From the NCBI RefSeq assembly GCF_947499265.1, contig NZ_CANMNK010000002.1:186001-250000 (forward strand): DNA of 64,000 bases, read 5' to 3'. This document shows, piece after piece, positions 17,869 to 25,464 of the stretch. Source of the DNA: an uncultured Roseobacter sp. (lineage in GTDB: Bacteria; Pseudomonadota; Alphaproteobacteria; Rhodobacterales; Rhodobacteraceae). Position 1 is the stretch's first letter. Each line of letters opens with the position of its first letter. The notes below the pieces were generated by a model. The model worked only from the letters and a program-made list of their open reading frames with translations. It searched no databases and was not told the origin of the DNA. The translations under genes and the position numbers were made by a program.

Positions 17869-18931
17869 TCTGGCAGAGGCAAATATCCCGGTTTCGGACC
17901 TCCGCGATTTCGTTGCGAAGGCCCTGGCGACCCAAGATGTGCCATCCGAGGATGCCAACACGGTCGCCACCTTGATGGTTGAGGCGGATGTCTACGGCTA
18001 TGGCACCCATGGGGTGTTCCGGCTGCGGCAATATCTGGCACGGCTGCGCGACGGCGGCTGCAACCCCACGGCACAAATTAGCGTGGCCACAGAAACTGCC
18101 GCGACAGCGTTGATCGACGGCGACAACGGGCTCGGCCATTTGGCTATGTCGGCTGCGCGTGATCTGGCCATGCAGAAAGCCAAGGAAGCCGGGATCGGAT
18201 GGGTCGGCGTGCGCCGCGGCAATCACGCGGGCCCCCTCGCACTCTATGTCCGCCCGCAGGCTGATGCGGGCATGATTGGCATGGCGTCTGCGGTGGGCAG
18301 CGCCAATCATGTGCCACCCTTCGGCGGATCGGACCTGTTGCTTGGCACCAATCCGTTTGCCATTTCTGCGCCCAGTGCCGACGCCGATCCCTTTGTCCTC
18401 GATATGGCCACAACCGTTGCTGCCATGGGCAAGATCAAAGTGCTTGCGCAGCGCGGAGAACTCATGCCAGAGGGCTGGATGGTGGGCCGGGATGGTGCGC
18501 CACTGACCGACCCCGCCAAGCGGTCTGAGGGGTTCCTGCTGCCCATCGGCGGTGCCAAGGGCTTCGGCTTGTCGGTGGCAATTGGCCTGCTGGCGGGCGT
18601 GCTGAATGGGGCCGCCTTCGGATCGGATGTGGTTGAGTTTACTTCCGATACGACCAGTGAAACCAACACAGGGCAATTTGTGATGGCACTGGATGTGGCA
18701 GCCTTTGGCCTTGGCCGCGATGCTTTTTTCGCAGCAGCGGCCCGTGTTTTCAGCGAAATGCGCGCATCAGCGCCGCTTCCGGGTCACGATCCCGTCCGCC
18801 TGCCGGGCGATGGCAAAACTGCCGCCGCTGCCAAGCGCCGCGCTGAAGGGCTGGCCCTGAACCCGGCGCTGCGCCGCGACCTTCAACACCTCGCCAAGGA
18901 TGTCGGTGTCCCGGATCCGTTTACCGTTTGA
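17861..18931 (+). CDS. Ldh2-family (malate/L-lactate/ureidoglycolate) dehydrogenase
   Basis: 356 aa, NAD(P)-dependent, cytoplasmic. Ldh2 family marks are YGTHGVFRLRQYLARL near residue 45, GVRRGNHAGPLALYV, the cofactor loop LLLGTNPFAISAPS, and GGAKGFGLSVAIGLLAGVL near residue 230. Members reduce or oxidise 2-hydroxy acids, diketogulonate or cyclic imino acids, so the substrate cannot be fixed by sequence. I use ATG 17861, which overlaps the permease stop by 8 nt; an earlier in-frame start would lie deep in the permease gene. Its place in the operon suggests that it acts on the imported compound or on a product of the FAH-type enzymes. Confidence 0.85.
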   Translation: MADLAEANIPVSDLRDFVAKALATQDVPSEDANTVATLMVEADVYGYGTHGVFRLRQYLARLRDGGCNPTAQISVATETAATALIDGDNGLGHLAMSAARDLAMQKAKEAGIGWVGVRRGNHAGPLALYVRPQADAGMIGMASAVGSANHVPPFGGSDLLLGTNPFAISAPSADADPFVLDMATTVAAMGKIKVLAQRGELMPEGWMVGRDGAPLTDPAKRSEGFLLPIGGAKGFGLSVAIGLLAGVLNGAAFGSDVVEFTSDTTSETNTGQFVMALDVAAFGLGRDAFFAAAARVFSEMRASAPLPGHDPVRLPGDGKTAAAAKRRAEGLALNPALRRDLQHLAKDVGVPDPFTV

Positions 18932-19001
18932 AATACGCCCGACCTCCTGTTGCGCCGCAACGTACCTCTCTCAAAATGCATGAAAATCGAAAGGCAATTA
19001 T

Positions 19002-19709
19002 ATGGACTCTGTAGCTCAAGCCGTGGCTTACGCTTTTTCGCCCCCCGAGCAGGCGACGCTGTCAATTAGTGGAACGACTGATCGCTTTCCCGTTCACCGG
19101 GTGTATTGCGTCGGCAGAAATTACGCTGCGCATGCCGTTGAGATGGGGCATGATCCGGATAAGGAACCCCCATTTTTCTTTCAGAAGAACCCGGACAATC
19201 TGGTGCCGGATGCGACCACATTTCCCTATCCAAAGGCGAGCGAGGATGTGCACCACGAGATTGAGCTTCTGGTTGCGTTGAAATCCGGCGGCGAAGACAT
19301 CCCCGTCGAAAACGCGCTGGACTGCGTCTTTGGGTATGGCGTTTCCCTCGACATGACGCGCCGGGATTTACAGGGCGAAATGAAGAAAATGGGTCGGCCC
19401 TGGGAAATTGGTAAAGCTTTTGAAATGTCTGCGCCCGCCGGACCAATCATGCCGGTATCCGCAGTGGGACATCCCGACGCGGGTGACATCTGGCTCAAGA
19501 TCAATGAAGAGCTGCGGCAGTCAGGCGATCTGAACCAGATGATCTGGAAGACACCGGAGATGATTTCGATCCTGTCCACGCTCTTTACCTTGCAGCCGGG
19601 CGACGTGATACTGACCGGCACCCCTGCAGGTGTCGGTCCGGTTCAGCGTGGCGACAACCTGCATGGTCATGTGGCGGGCGTGGGAGATCTGGTGGTGACT
19701 GTTACTTGA
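19002..19709 (+). CDS. FAH-family hydrolase, fumarylpyruvate-hydrolase-like
   Basis: 235 aa, a single FAH domain without the N-terminal extension of the 308-aa paralogue upstream. VYCVGRNYAAHAVEMG opens the domain; the metal glutamates lie in VHHEIELLVAL and the aspartate in VSLDMTRRDLQ; the segment GRPWEIGKAFEMSAPAGPI is typical of fumarylpyruvate hydrolases. The C-terminal LQPGDVILTGTPAGVGP loop is present. Fumarylpyruvate hydrolases split a ring-cleavage product into fumarate and pyruvate. ATG 19002 follows GAAAGG, 70 nt after the dehydrogenase. No gentisate or salicylate ring-cleaving gene is in the window, so the actual substrate is open. Confidence 0.8.
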   Translation: MDSVAQAVAYAFSPPEQATLSISGTTDRFPVHRVYCVGRNYAAHAVEMGHDPDKEPPFFFQKNPDNLVPDATTFPYPKASEDVHHEIELLVALKSGGEDIPVENALDCVFGYGVSLDMTRRDLQGEMKKMGRPWEIGKAFEMSAPAGPIMPVSAVGHPDAGDIWLKINEELRQSGDLNQMIWKTPEMISILSTLFTLQPGDVILTGTPAGVGPVQRGDNLHGHVAGVGDLVVTVT

Positions 19710-20345
19710 GATCGACATTCAGGTCGGATGCGCAGACGGTGACGCGCGACAGAGGCTGGGCCGAGCGCAATGATCCCAAACAGGTCAGCACGCGCCAAGG
19801 CCGTCAGAAGGCCTGTAGCGAACGTGATCCGTTGCAATCTACTGCTCTGGTTGTGCTGCGAACGGAAGGGCTGAAAGACGTCGATCTGAGGATTGATGTG
19901 CCTGCTGACCTGCTGGCCGCATTGAAAGCGCTGCCTTCCAATTGGCTGTCCAAATCGGAGGGCTATCGCCAAAGAGCGTTTGATCCGGACTGGGCTCCAT
20001 CATCAAGTGAAACTGAGCGTAAATAGTCCGGGTTTGCGCATTTGTCAGCGACGTTGCCTGCCATTCCCGGCCTCGGGGCGTCTGATTTCATCAGTCTTGA
20101 TCACGGTGACGAGGTATTTGAGAACACCGGAACAAACCGTGTGCCGTCATCCAAGAGAGCAGGCTTGGTGGCCTTACATTGGACCAGCTGATCTATTTTG
20201 CGAGCCACGAACGGTCGTTTTAAAGAAGCCGACCGTCGCGGTCGAATGTTCGCGAAACCGCACTTGGACCATTATCGTCAAGCAACAGACCGCCCAGGGC
20301 ACTGAAACTGGCCTCTTCGAGATCAACCCCCCCGGATTTCACAGG
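19710..20345. other. Long stretch without a convincing gene; possible decayed coding DNA
   Basis: About 635 bases between the FAH-type gene and the convergent SDR gene. One plus-strand frame is open from about 19706 to a TAG at 20026 and continues open after it to a TGA at about 20189 (contents such as LVVLRTEGLKDVDLRIDVPADLL and, later, LDHGDEVFENTGTNRVPSS). It has no good start, no ribosome-binding site and no recognisable family. It may be the remains of a gene interrupted by a stop. No intact transposase or inverted terminal repeats are seen. Confidence 0.35.
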
Positions 20346-21173
20346 TTAGAGCCCAACAGGTACGCCGCCGGTAACGGGCAGGTTGATCCCGGTGACATAG
20401 TTTGCCTGTGGTCCCACAAGATAGGCCACAGCATGTGCCACATCGATTGGCAGACCCGCATCCTGCAGCGCGACATTGGCATAGCGATTTGCCTTGGTTT
20501 CCTCAAGGGAGTTACCGCTTTCAGCAGACAGCCGATTGTTGGCAGCCAAATGCATGTCAGTCGCAATGTACCCCGGACAAACAGTGTTGCAGAGAATGCC
20601 ATCACCTCCGAATTCGGCAGCCAGGGTCTTCGATAACCCAACAAGACCATGTTTCATCGCAGTATAGGCACCAAATCCCGGCTCCGCGCCGAGACTGCCT
20701 GTTGAGCCGATATTGATGATCCGGCCACCACCAATCTCTTGCATCCGGGGAATAACAGCCTGTGCCATCATCATCGGACCCAGCAGATTGACGCGAAAGC
20801 TTGTTTCCCATTGATCGGGCGTCGTCGAAAGAAAATTGGCTGATCCTGCAAGCGATCCCGCGTTGTTGACAAGAATATCGATGCGGCCGAACGCTGAAAT
20901 GGTCTGCGCGACGCAGGTTTCTATGTCGTCTTGGCACGTGACATCCAGCTGCACTGAGATCGCCTGACTTTGACCTTGGCTGATCTCTGTTACGAGGTCA
21001 TTGAGCAGGTCTGCCCTCAGACGGGGCTTTCCTGCCACTTCCACCGTGCCGTCGATATCTGCCACAACGATGTCGGCACCGTCCATCGCCAGTCTTAACG
21101 CAATCGCGCGACCAATCCCTTGTGGTGCCGATGCGCCTGTCACGATGGCTGTTTTGCCGGAAAGCGTTCCCAT
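20346..21173 (-). CDS. SDR-family oxidoreductase
   Basis: 275 aa. Classical short-chain dehydrogenase: the cofactor loop TGASAPQGIGRAIA (two residues longer than the common TGxxxGIG), NNAGSLAGSAN, the catalytic serine in IINIGSTGSLGAE, and the catalytic pair YTAMK. The C-terminal part has VCPGYIATDMH and VTGINLPVTGGV. An acidic residue after the second strand (VVADIDGTVEV) favours NAD(H). ATG at 21171-21173 is chosen; the frame is open 32 codons further upstream, but these have no family match. The substrate is unknown. It is convergent with the catabolic operon before it, so it is not part of that unit. Confidence 0.85.
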   Translation of the reverse strand: MGTLSGKTAIVTGASAPQGIGRAIALRLAMDGADIVVADIDGTVEVAGKPRLRADLLNDLVTEISQGQSQAISVQLDVTCQDDIETCVAQTISAFGRIDILVNNAGSLAGSANFLSTTPDQWETSFRVNLLGPMMMAQAVIPRMQEIGGGRIINIGSTGSLGAEPGFGAYTAMKHGLVGLSKTLAAEFGGDGILCNTVCPGYIATDMHLAANNRLSAESGNSLEETKANRYANVALQDAGLPIDVAHAVAYLVGPQANYVTGINLPVTGGVPVGL

Positions 21174-21500
21174 TTGTACCCCGTCCCAGGCTGATGGTGA
21201 TGCGACAGCGCTACATGAATATCCCAGGGTATCAAGTATTTTGCGAATACCGGTCTGGTCTCGTTTCACGCAAAAAAGGCCGTCAATTCAAAGCAGGCGC
21301 ACGGATGACAGCTTTGGGGCAGGCGACCCGGACACGCCGAACCTCGGCCAGGGGTCGCGCATGACATCACGAAGCTGTGGCTATGGTTTGTCATGCGCGG
21401 GAGATACCCTATTTATAGAACTTGGAATGAGTTGCGCGTAACGCGCGTTGGCTTTGTCCAGCAAGCTATGGAAATGAGAGATTCGACAGGAGGCATCCAG
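21174..21500. other. Divergent promoter region
   Basis: About 325 bases between the SDR gene (minus) and the dioxygenase-like gene (plus). No further gene is supported. A ribosome-binding site (acaggagg at 21488-21495) precedes the ATG at 21501. Confidence 0.4.
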
Positions 21501-21989
21501 ATGATTTCCAAGCGTCCTACCCGTAGAACCATCCTCGCAGCAGGCTCTGCCGCTGTCGCAACGGGCGTTTCCGGCCTGATTGTGCCGGCTCAGGCTCAGG
21601 GTCTTGCGCCGACCGCTTCGATGCGAGGCGGCGCCAACAACTACCTGCCCGGCGCACCGATTGTCGATAAAATTGGGGGCGGGGGCTTCTGGATGACCGG
21701 AACGGTTCGCCGCGCCGGAGATGGCGCACCGCTTGCCGGTCAGCGCATTCAAATCTGGGCGCATACCACCGAAGGGCACGAGCGCGACCCACATAGCCAT
21801 GGTGCCACGCTCACCGACGCAAACGGTGAATTTCGCCTGGAGATGCCGCAGATTGTCCCCGCATTTGGCCAACCGCATGGGCATCTCGCCTATGACAGCG
21901 GCGACTTCGAAACAGTATTCCTGCGTCCCGTCATGTCAAAGGCAGCTGAGACCACTCTCGAGGCGCATTTCGTCCTTCAGTCGGCCTGA
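21501..21989 (+). CDS. Exported intradiol-dioxygenase-like protein
   Basis: 162 aa with a twin-arginine signal (RPTRRTILAAGSAAVATG, cleavage near AQAQG), so it should be exported folded. The mature part shows the immunoglobulin-like core of intradiol ring-cleavage dioxygenases: NNYLPGAPIVDKI, TGTVRRAGDGAPLAGQRIQIW, TLTDANGEFRLEMP and PHGHLAYDSGDF. In true enzymes two Tyr and two His bind Fe(III); here the HGH turn and the NNYLPG tyrosine are candidates, but a complete set cannot be confirmed by eye. It starts an operon with a ferric-reductase-like membrane protein 9 nt downstream, which suggests a redox role in the envelope. Confidence 0.7.
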   Translation: MISKRPTRRTILAAGSAAVATGVSGLIVPAQAQGLAPTASMRGGANNYLPGAPIVDKIGGGGFWMTGTVRRAGDGAPLAGQRIQIWAHTTEGHERDPHSHGATLTDANGEFRLEMPQIVPAFGQPHGHLAYDSGDFETVFLRPVMSKAAETTLEAHFVLQSA

Positions 21990-21998
21990 TCCACGAGG

Positions 21999-22607
21999 AT
22001 GAGCCTCGCGCGCGCTACCTTGAAATGGGCGGCCCTCGCGATGGCCGTTGCTGTGCCCATCACAGCGGCAGCCTCCAGCCCGCTGCTCGCTTGGCGCGAT
22101 CCGGTCTACATCGTGGCTGGCTTTGCCGGGGTTATCGCGATGTCGCTCTTGCTCGTTCAACCTTTGCTCGCGGGCGGGTATTTGCCGGGCCTGACGGTAC
22201 AGATCGGACGACGAATCCACCGCTTTGTTGGCGTTTTCTTGTTGATGGCCGTGGTCATACATGTCGCGGGGCTTTGGATCACCAGTCCGCCAGATGTGAT
22301 CGACGCACTTTTATTCGTATCACCCACCCCATTCTCTGCCTGGGGCGTCATCGCCATGTGGACGATCTTCGCAACAGCGTTTTTGGTCGCCTTCCGTCGG
22401 CGGTTACGCCTGAACGTGCGCATGTGGCGGCGCGTTCACACGACCTTCGCGATTGTGATCGTGCTGGGTAGCGTGGTCCATGCAATGCTGATTGAGGGCA
22501 CGATGGAAACGGTGTCAAAGGCGGCGCTTTGCGCGCTGGTCCTCGCAGCGACCATCAGGACGGTGGTTGGCCTCCGGGCTTTTGCGACACGGAAGACATC
22601 GCGTTGA
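21999..22607 (+). CDS. Ferric-reductase-like transmembrane protein
   Basis: 202 aa with about six hydrophobic segments. Two H-x13-H pairs are visible, one in HRFVGVFLLMAVVIH and one in HTTFAIVIVLGSVVH, the spacing used for the two b-type hemes in the ferric-reductase/MsrQ-like membrane fold. There is no FAD or NAD domain, so it needs a separate electron partner. ATG at 21999 follows CACGAGG. It is co-directional with the Tat-exported dioxygenase-like gene (gap 9 nt) and the two probably work together across the inner membrane; the electron donor and acceptor are unknown. Confidence 0.78.
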   Translation: MSLARATLKWAALAMAVAVPITAAASSPLLAWRDPVYIVAGFAGVIAMSLLLVQPLLAGGYLPGLTVQIGRRIHRFVGVFLLMAVVIHVAGLWITSPPDVIDALLFVSPTPFSAWGVIAMWTIFATAFLVAFRRRLRLNVRMWRRVHTTFAIVIVLGSVVHAMLIEGTMETVSKAALCALVLAATIRTVVGLRAFATRKTSR

Positions 22608-22798
22608 GCCGAACCTGTTGTTGCGGATCTTCAAATTCAGACAGGCAGTTCACTTTAGAGCATGCTCGCAGTGCGTTGACGCCAAGGCGATATCCGCCGA
22701 AAAGCGGTCAAAACTCTTGTACCTGCTGAACTGAGGATGACAGCTTCTTCACCCAGAATTGCGAAGCCGCGCCAACCAATTGCCGCCACTCAATGCTG

Positions 22799-24067
22799 TC
22801 AATTCGAAACAATAGCAAAGCCATGTCCCAAAGGTCGCCAGACGAAGAGCGTCAAGAGCGCGGCACCAACCGCTGCGACCATAAACGGCATGGCAAGCGC
22901 AAGATCGCGGGCCATGATTACAGTGGCGGCATTGACGACAACCCCGGACAAGAGAAGCCCGATGGGCATCATGCCCCAAGCCAGAAGTCGATAAACGCTG
23001 TTCACGCGGCCAAGCAGCGCATCGGGAATGGTCCTTTGACGATAAGATACGGATACGGTGTTCCAGATCAGCCCGGTGAACTCGAACGCGGCCAGAACCA
23101 GCGCCAAAACGAAACCGTTCGGGGCAAGCGGGATGGCCGCAAAGGCCACGGCCGAGGCCAGCGTCATCCATTGCGCCGCCGCACCAGGGCCCATCCAGCG
23201 CACGACCCGGTCAGCGACAAAACCACCCAGGATACCTCCGACGGCACCGGCCGCGAGGATCAAACCAAACCCCCAGGCCGCGAGCCCAAGATTTTCCTGC
23301 ACATGCAGAACCAGCGCGATCACCACCATCTGATGCAGGAGGTTCCACGCCCCTGTCGTGATCGCAAGAAGCCGCAGCAGGGGGGCATCGCGCAGAAATG
23401 CCAGTCCTTGCCCCAGCTCCTTTCGCCAATTGGGCGCATCATTGCGCCGCGGTTTGAAAGAACCCTGCAAGCTGAGCATCAGCGCCACGGCCAGCGCAAA
23501 GGTGACCGCATTCAGGGCAAACGGCAGCCAGATGATCCAACCAATGAGAAAAGCCCCGATCGCTGGCCCCAAGAGCGCGTTGCCGACCAGCTCGGCACTC
23601 CACAACCGTCCATTGGCGCGTTCAAGCTGGTCGTACGGGGCAATCGCGGGCAGCATGGTCTGTGCGGCATTGTCCCTGAAAACCTCAGAGGTGCCCACCA
23701 GCAAGGCGCACCCCAGCAGCGCGGCAAATAAGGTTGGCTCCGCGGTTCCGTCCCCGGTCACCGGTGCAAGCGGCTGCGACGCCCATACAACCAGCGCCGC
23801 CGTGGCGAAGGCGATGGCCCGCACCATGTCCATCGCCAGGATCAGGCGACGGCGGTCTGTTCTGTCGGTGACAATCCCGGCCGGTAACGCAAACAGAAAC
23901 CATGGCAGACGGAGGGCGACGGGCATGAGGGCGATCAGAAAAGGGTCGCGGCTCAGCAGAGACGCGATCCATACCCATACGACCACAGCAATCCCATCGG
24001 CGAGATTTGTCATGCCGCTGGTGACGATAAACCTTGAAAGCTGATGGGATTGAGGAGGATTGCTCAT
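22799..24067 (-). CDS. MFS transporter (MFS_3-like exporter)
   Basis: 422 aa with about 12 membrane helices. MFS_3/enterobactin-exporter-like marks are ALPAGIVTDRTDRRRLILAMD after helix 2-3 (the DRxDRR loop) and, in the second half, GGFVADRVVRWMGP. LLVGTSEVFRDNAAQTMLP is also typical. Members export siderophores, drugs or other small molecules; substrate unknown. I choose ATG 24065-24067; the frame starts with a TTG six codons earlier. A SoxR-like palindrome with MerR-type 19-bp promoter spacing lies upstream (24115-24132), suggesting redox or toxic-compound induction. Confidence 0.82.
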   Translation of the reverse strand: MSNPPQSHQLSRFIVTSGMTNLADGIAVVVWVWIASLLSRDPFLIALMPVALRLPWFLFALPAGIVTDRTDRRRLILAMDMVRAIAFATAALVVWASQPLAPVTGDGTAEPTLFAALLGCALLVGTSEVFRDNAAQTMLPAIAPYDQLERANGRLWSAELVGNALLGPAIGAFLIGWIIWLPFALNAVTFALAVALMLSLQGSFKPRRNDAPNWRKELGQGLAFLRDAPLLRLLAITTGAWNLLHQMVVIALVLHVQENLGLAAWGFGLILAAGAVGGILGGFVADRVVRWMGPGAAAQWMTLASAVAFAAIPLAPNGFVLALVLAAFEFTGLIWNTVSVSYRQRTIPDALLGRVNSVYRLLAWGMMPIGLLLSGVVVNAATVIMARDLALAMPFMVAAVGAALLTLFVWRPLGHGFAIVSN

Positions 24068-24397
24068 GGAGATGCCTAACGCCAAAAATTGATCGTGATG
24101 AACAGTTCCTAGGTCCTCAAGTATGGTTTAGGTCAACCTTAAACTCCGCTCGGGATCGACTTTTGAGATAGCCGGAATTTGACCATCGGGAGCGCGGGCT
24201 ACATGCCACCCCGCTCAAATTCTTCTCGCTGTCCTTGGTCGCTCGAAGATCATGCGGTGGCGAAGCACTGCTGCACATAAACGCCGGCAGCCAGGTCCAG
24301 GGCGTTTTACCTGCCACACCTTGGCAATCCTCGCCGACAATGAGGGGCAGGCGATGTCAAAATGTCCACAATACGCGCTAAAATTGCCGCCGAAGCT
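24068..24397. other. Intergenic region upstream of the MFS gene
   Basis: About 330 bases between the MFS gene and the end of the LysR gene, both on the minus strand. It holds the SoxR-like box near its left end. No coding sequence or terminator is convincing in the rest. Confidence 0.4.
24115..24132 (-). promoter_or_regulatory. SoxR/MerR-type operator-promoter
   Basis: Read on the minus strand the site is CCTAAACCATACTTGAGG; the right half ACTTGAGG equals the SoxR half-site exactly, and 13 of 18 positions match CCTCAAGTTAACTTGAGG. A TTGACC hexamer overlaps its left edge, and 19 bases later comes TAGGAA, the stretched -35/-10 spacing typical of MerR-family promoters. It points to the MFS gene. 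No merR/soxR gene is adjacent. Confidence 0.42.
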
Positions 24398-25342
24398 TTA
24401 GAGACCTTGTTCGTCAACCTCCTGCGCGTGAAACGCCTTGAGGCAGGCAACGAACTCCATTGTCTTGCGATCAGGTTCCGGTTTCTTGCGTGTGATGGCG
24501 GCGAAGGTGCTGGAATAGCCGGTATCTGCAGGTGCAATCGGACGCACCGTACCCTTGCGCAGGAAGGTCTCGGCGACGTGATCCGCCAGAAACCCCAGGT
24601 AGCGTCCGGATTGGATGAGTAGGGACAGCGCCTCTTCCTCCTGCACCCGGGCGGCGCGTTTGATGCCAAGGTTCATGCCCGCCTTCATGTTTGGAGAGTT
24701 GAACGCGTAGCCTGCGTATTTGTGATCGGCGAGGGCCAGATCGCTGACGGTTACGTGGTTTGGCGTGTCAAAAAGCGCATGCCCCTCACCGCAATAAAGT
24801 GTCATGTGCTCGGTATAGAGGGGGGTATATGTCAGCAGAGTGGATTGGCGGTGCACGGGCACGATCGCCACATCCATCGTGCCATCGGTGACACGTGCCT
24901 CAAGGGAGCTGGGCGGATCGAGGGCGATTTCCAAGGCCACATCAGGGGCAATATCGTCAAACTTTTGAATGGCTTTGTGGATATGGGCATTCGGATTGGT
25001 CGTGGACTGATCAAACAGGCCGATCCGCAGGGTGCCGGTCAGATTGGTCTGGATATTGTCAATCTCTGATTGAAACCCTTCGATGGACGCAAGCAGCCTG
25101 CGCGCCGCAACCAACACCTGTTCACCTTCCGGCGTCAGCGAAAACCCGGATGGGCCGCGGTTGCACAGCTTCAGCCCGACACGCAGTTCCAGGTCCGAAA
25201 TATGCTTTGAAATGGTCGAGCGCCCGATGTTCAACTCAAGTTCAGACGCTGCAAAGCCGCCGAATTCGGTCACTGTGATGAAGATACGCACAAGCCGAAT
25301 ATCGACATTGGTAAGGCTTCGAATGAGTGCGCGTTTGGCCAT
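24398..25342 (-). CDS. LysR-family transcriptional regulator
   Basis: 314 aa. N-terminal winged helix around residues 12-75 with RLVRIFITVTEFGGFAASE, then IGRSTISKHISDLELRVGLKLC and FSLTPEGEQVL; the remaining about 225 residues form the co-inducer domain with LRIGLFDQSTTNP. ATG at 25340-25342. It is divergent from the BCCT transporter and the intergenic region contains a perfect 7-5-7 inverted repeat with a T-N11-A core, so it very likely regulates that transporter and itself. The inducer is unknown but should relate to a betaine-type compound. Confidence 0.88.
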   Translation of the reverse strand: MAKRALIRSLTNVDIRLVRIFITVTEFGGFAASELELNIGRSTISKHISDLELRVGLKLCNRGPSGFSLTPEGEQVLVAARRLLASIEGFQSEIDNIQTNLTGTLRIGLFDQSTTNPNAHIHKAIQKFDDIAPDVALEIALDPPSSLEARVTDGTMDVAIVPVHRQSTLLTYTPLYTEHMTLYCGEGHALFDTPNHVTVSDLALADHKYAGYAFNSPNMKAGMNLGIKRAARVQEEEALSLLIQSGRYLGFLADHVAETFLRKGTVRPIAPADTGYSSTFAAITRKKPEPDRKTMEFVACLKAFHAQEVDEQGL

Positions 25343-25362
25343 CTAAGGTTTCTCTATTATGC

Positions 25363-25381
25363 AACTATGCACAACATAGTT
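25363..25381. promoter_or_regulatory. LysR-type operator (T-N11-A)
   Basis: aactatg (25363-25369) and catagtt (25375-25381) form a perfect 7-bp inverted repeat around cacaa. The core T at 25366 and A at 25378 are 11 bases apart, the standard LysR box. It sits 21 bases upstream of the lysR start and about 85 bases upstream of the BCCT start. Confidence 0.55.
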
Positions 25382-25464
25382 TCTAGTTGTCAAACATTAT
25401 GCCACCCGTATTGTTATCTCCATTAAGATCGCGCTACGTTCGCGAGAACAACAGGGAGACTATA

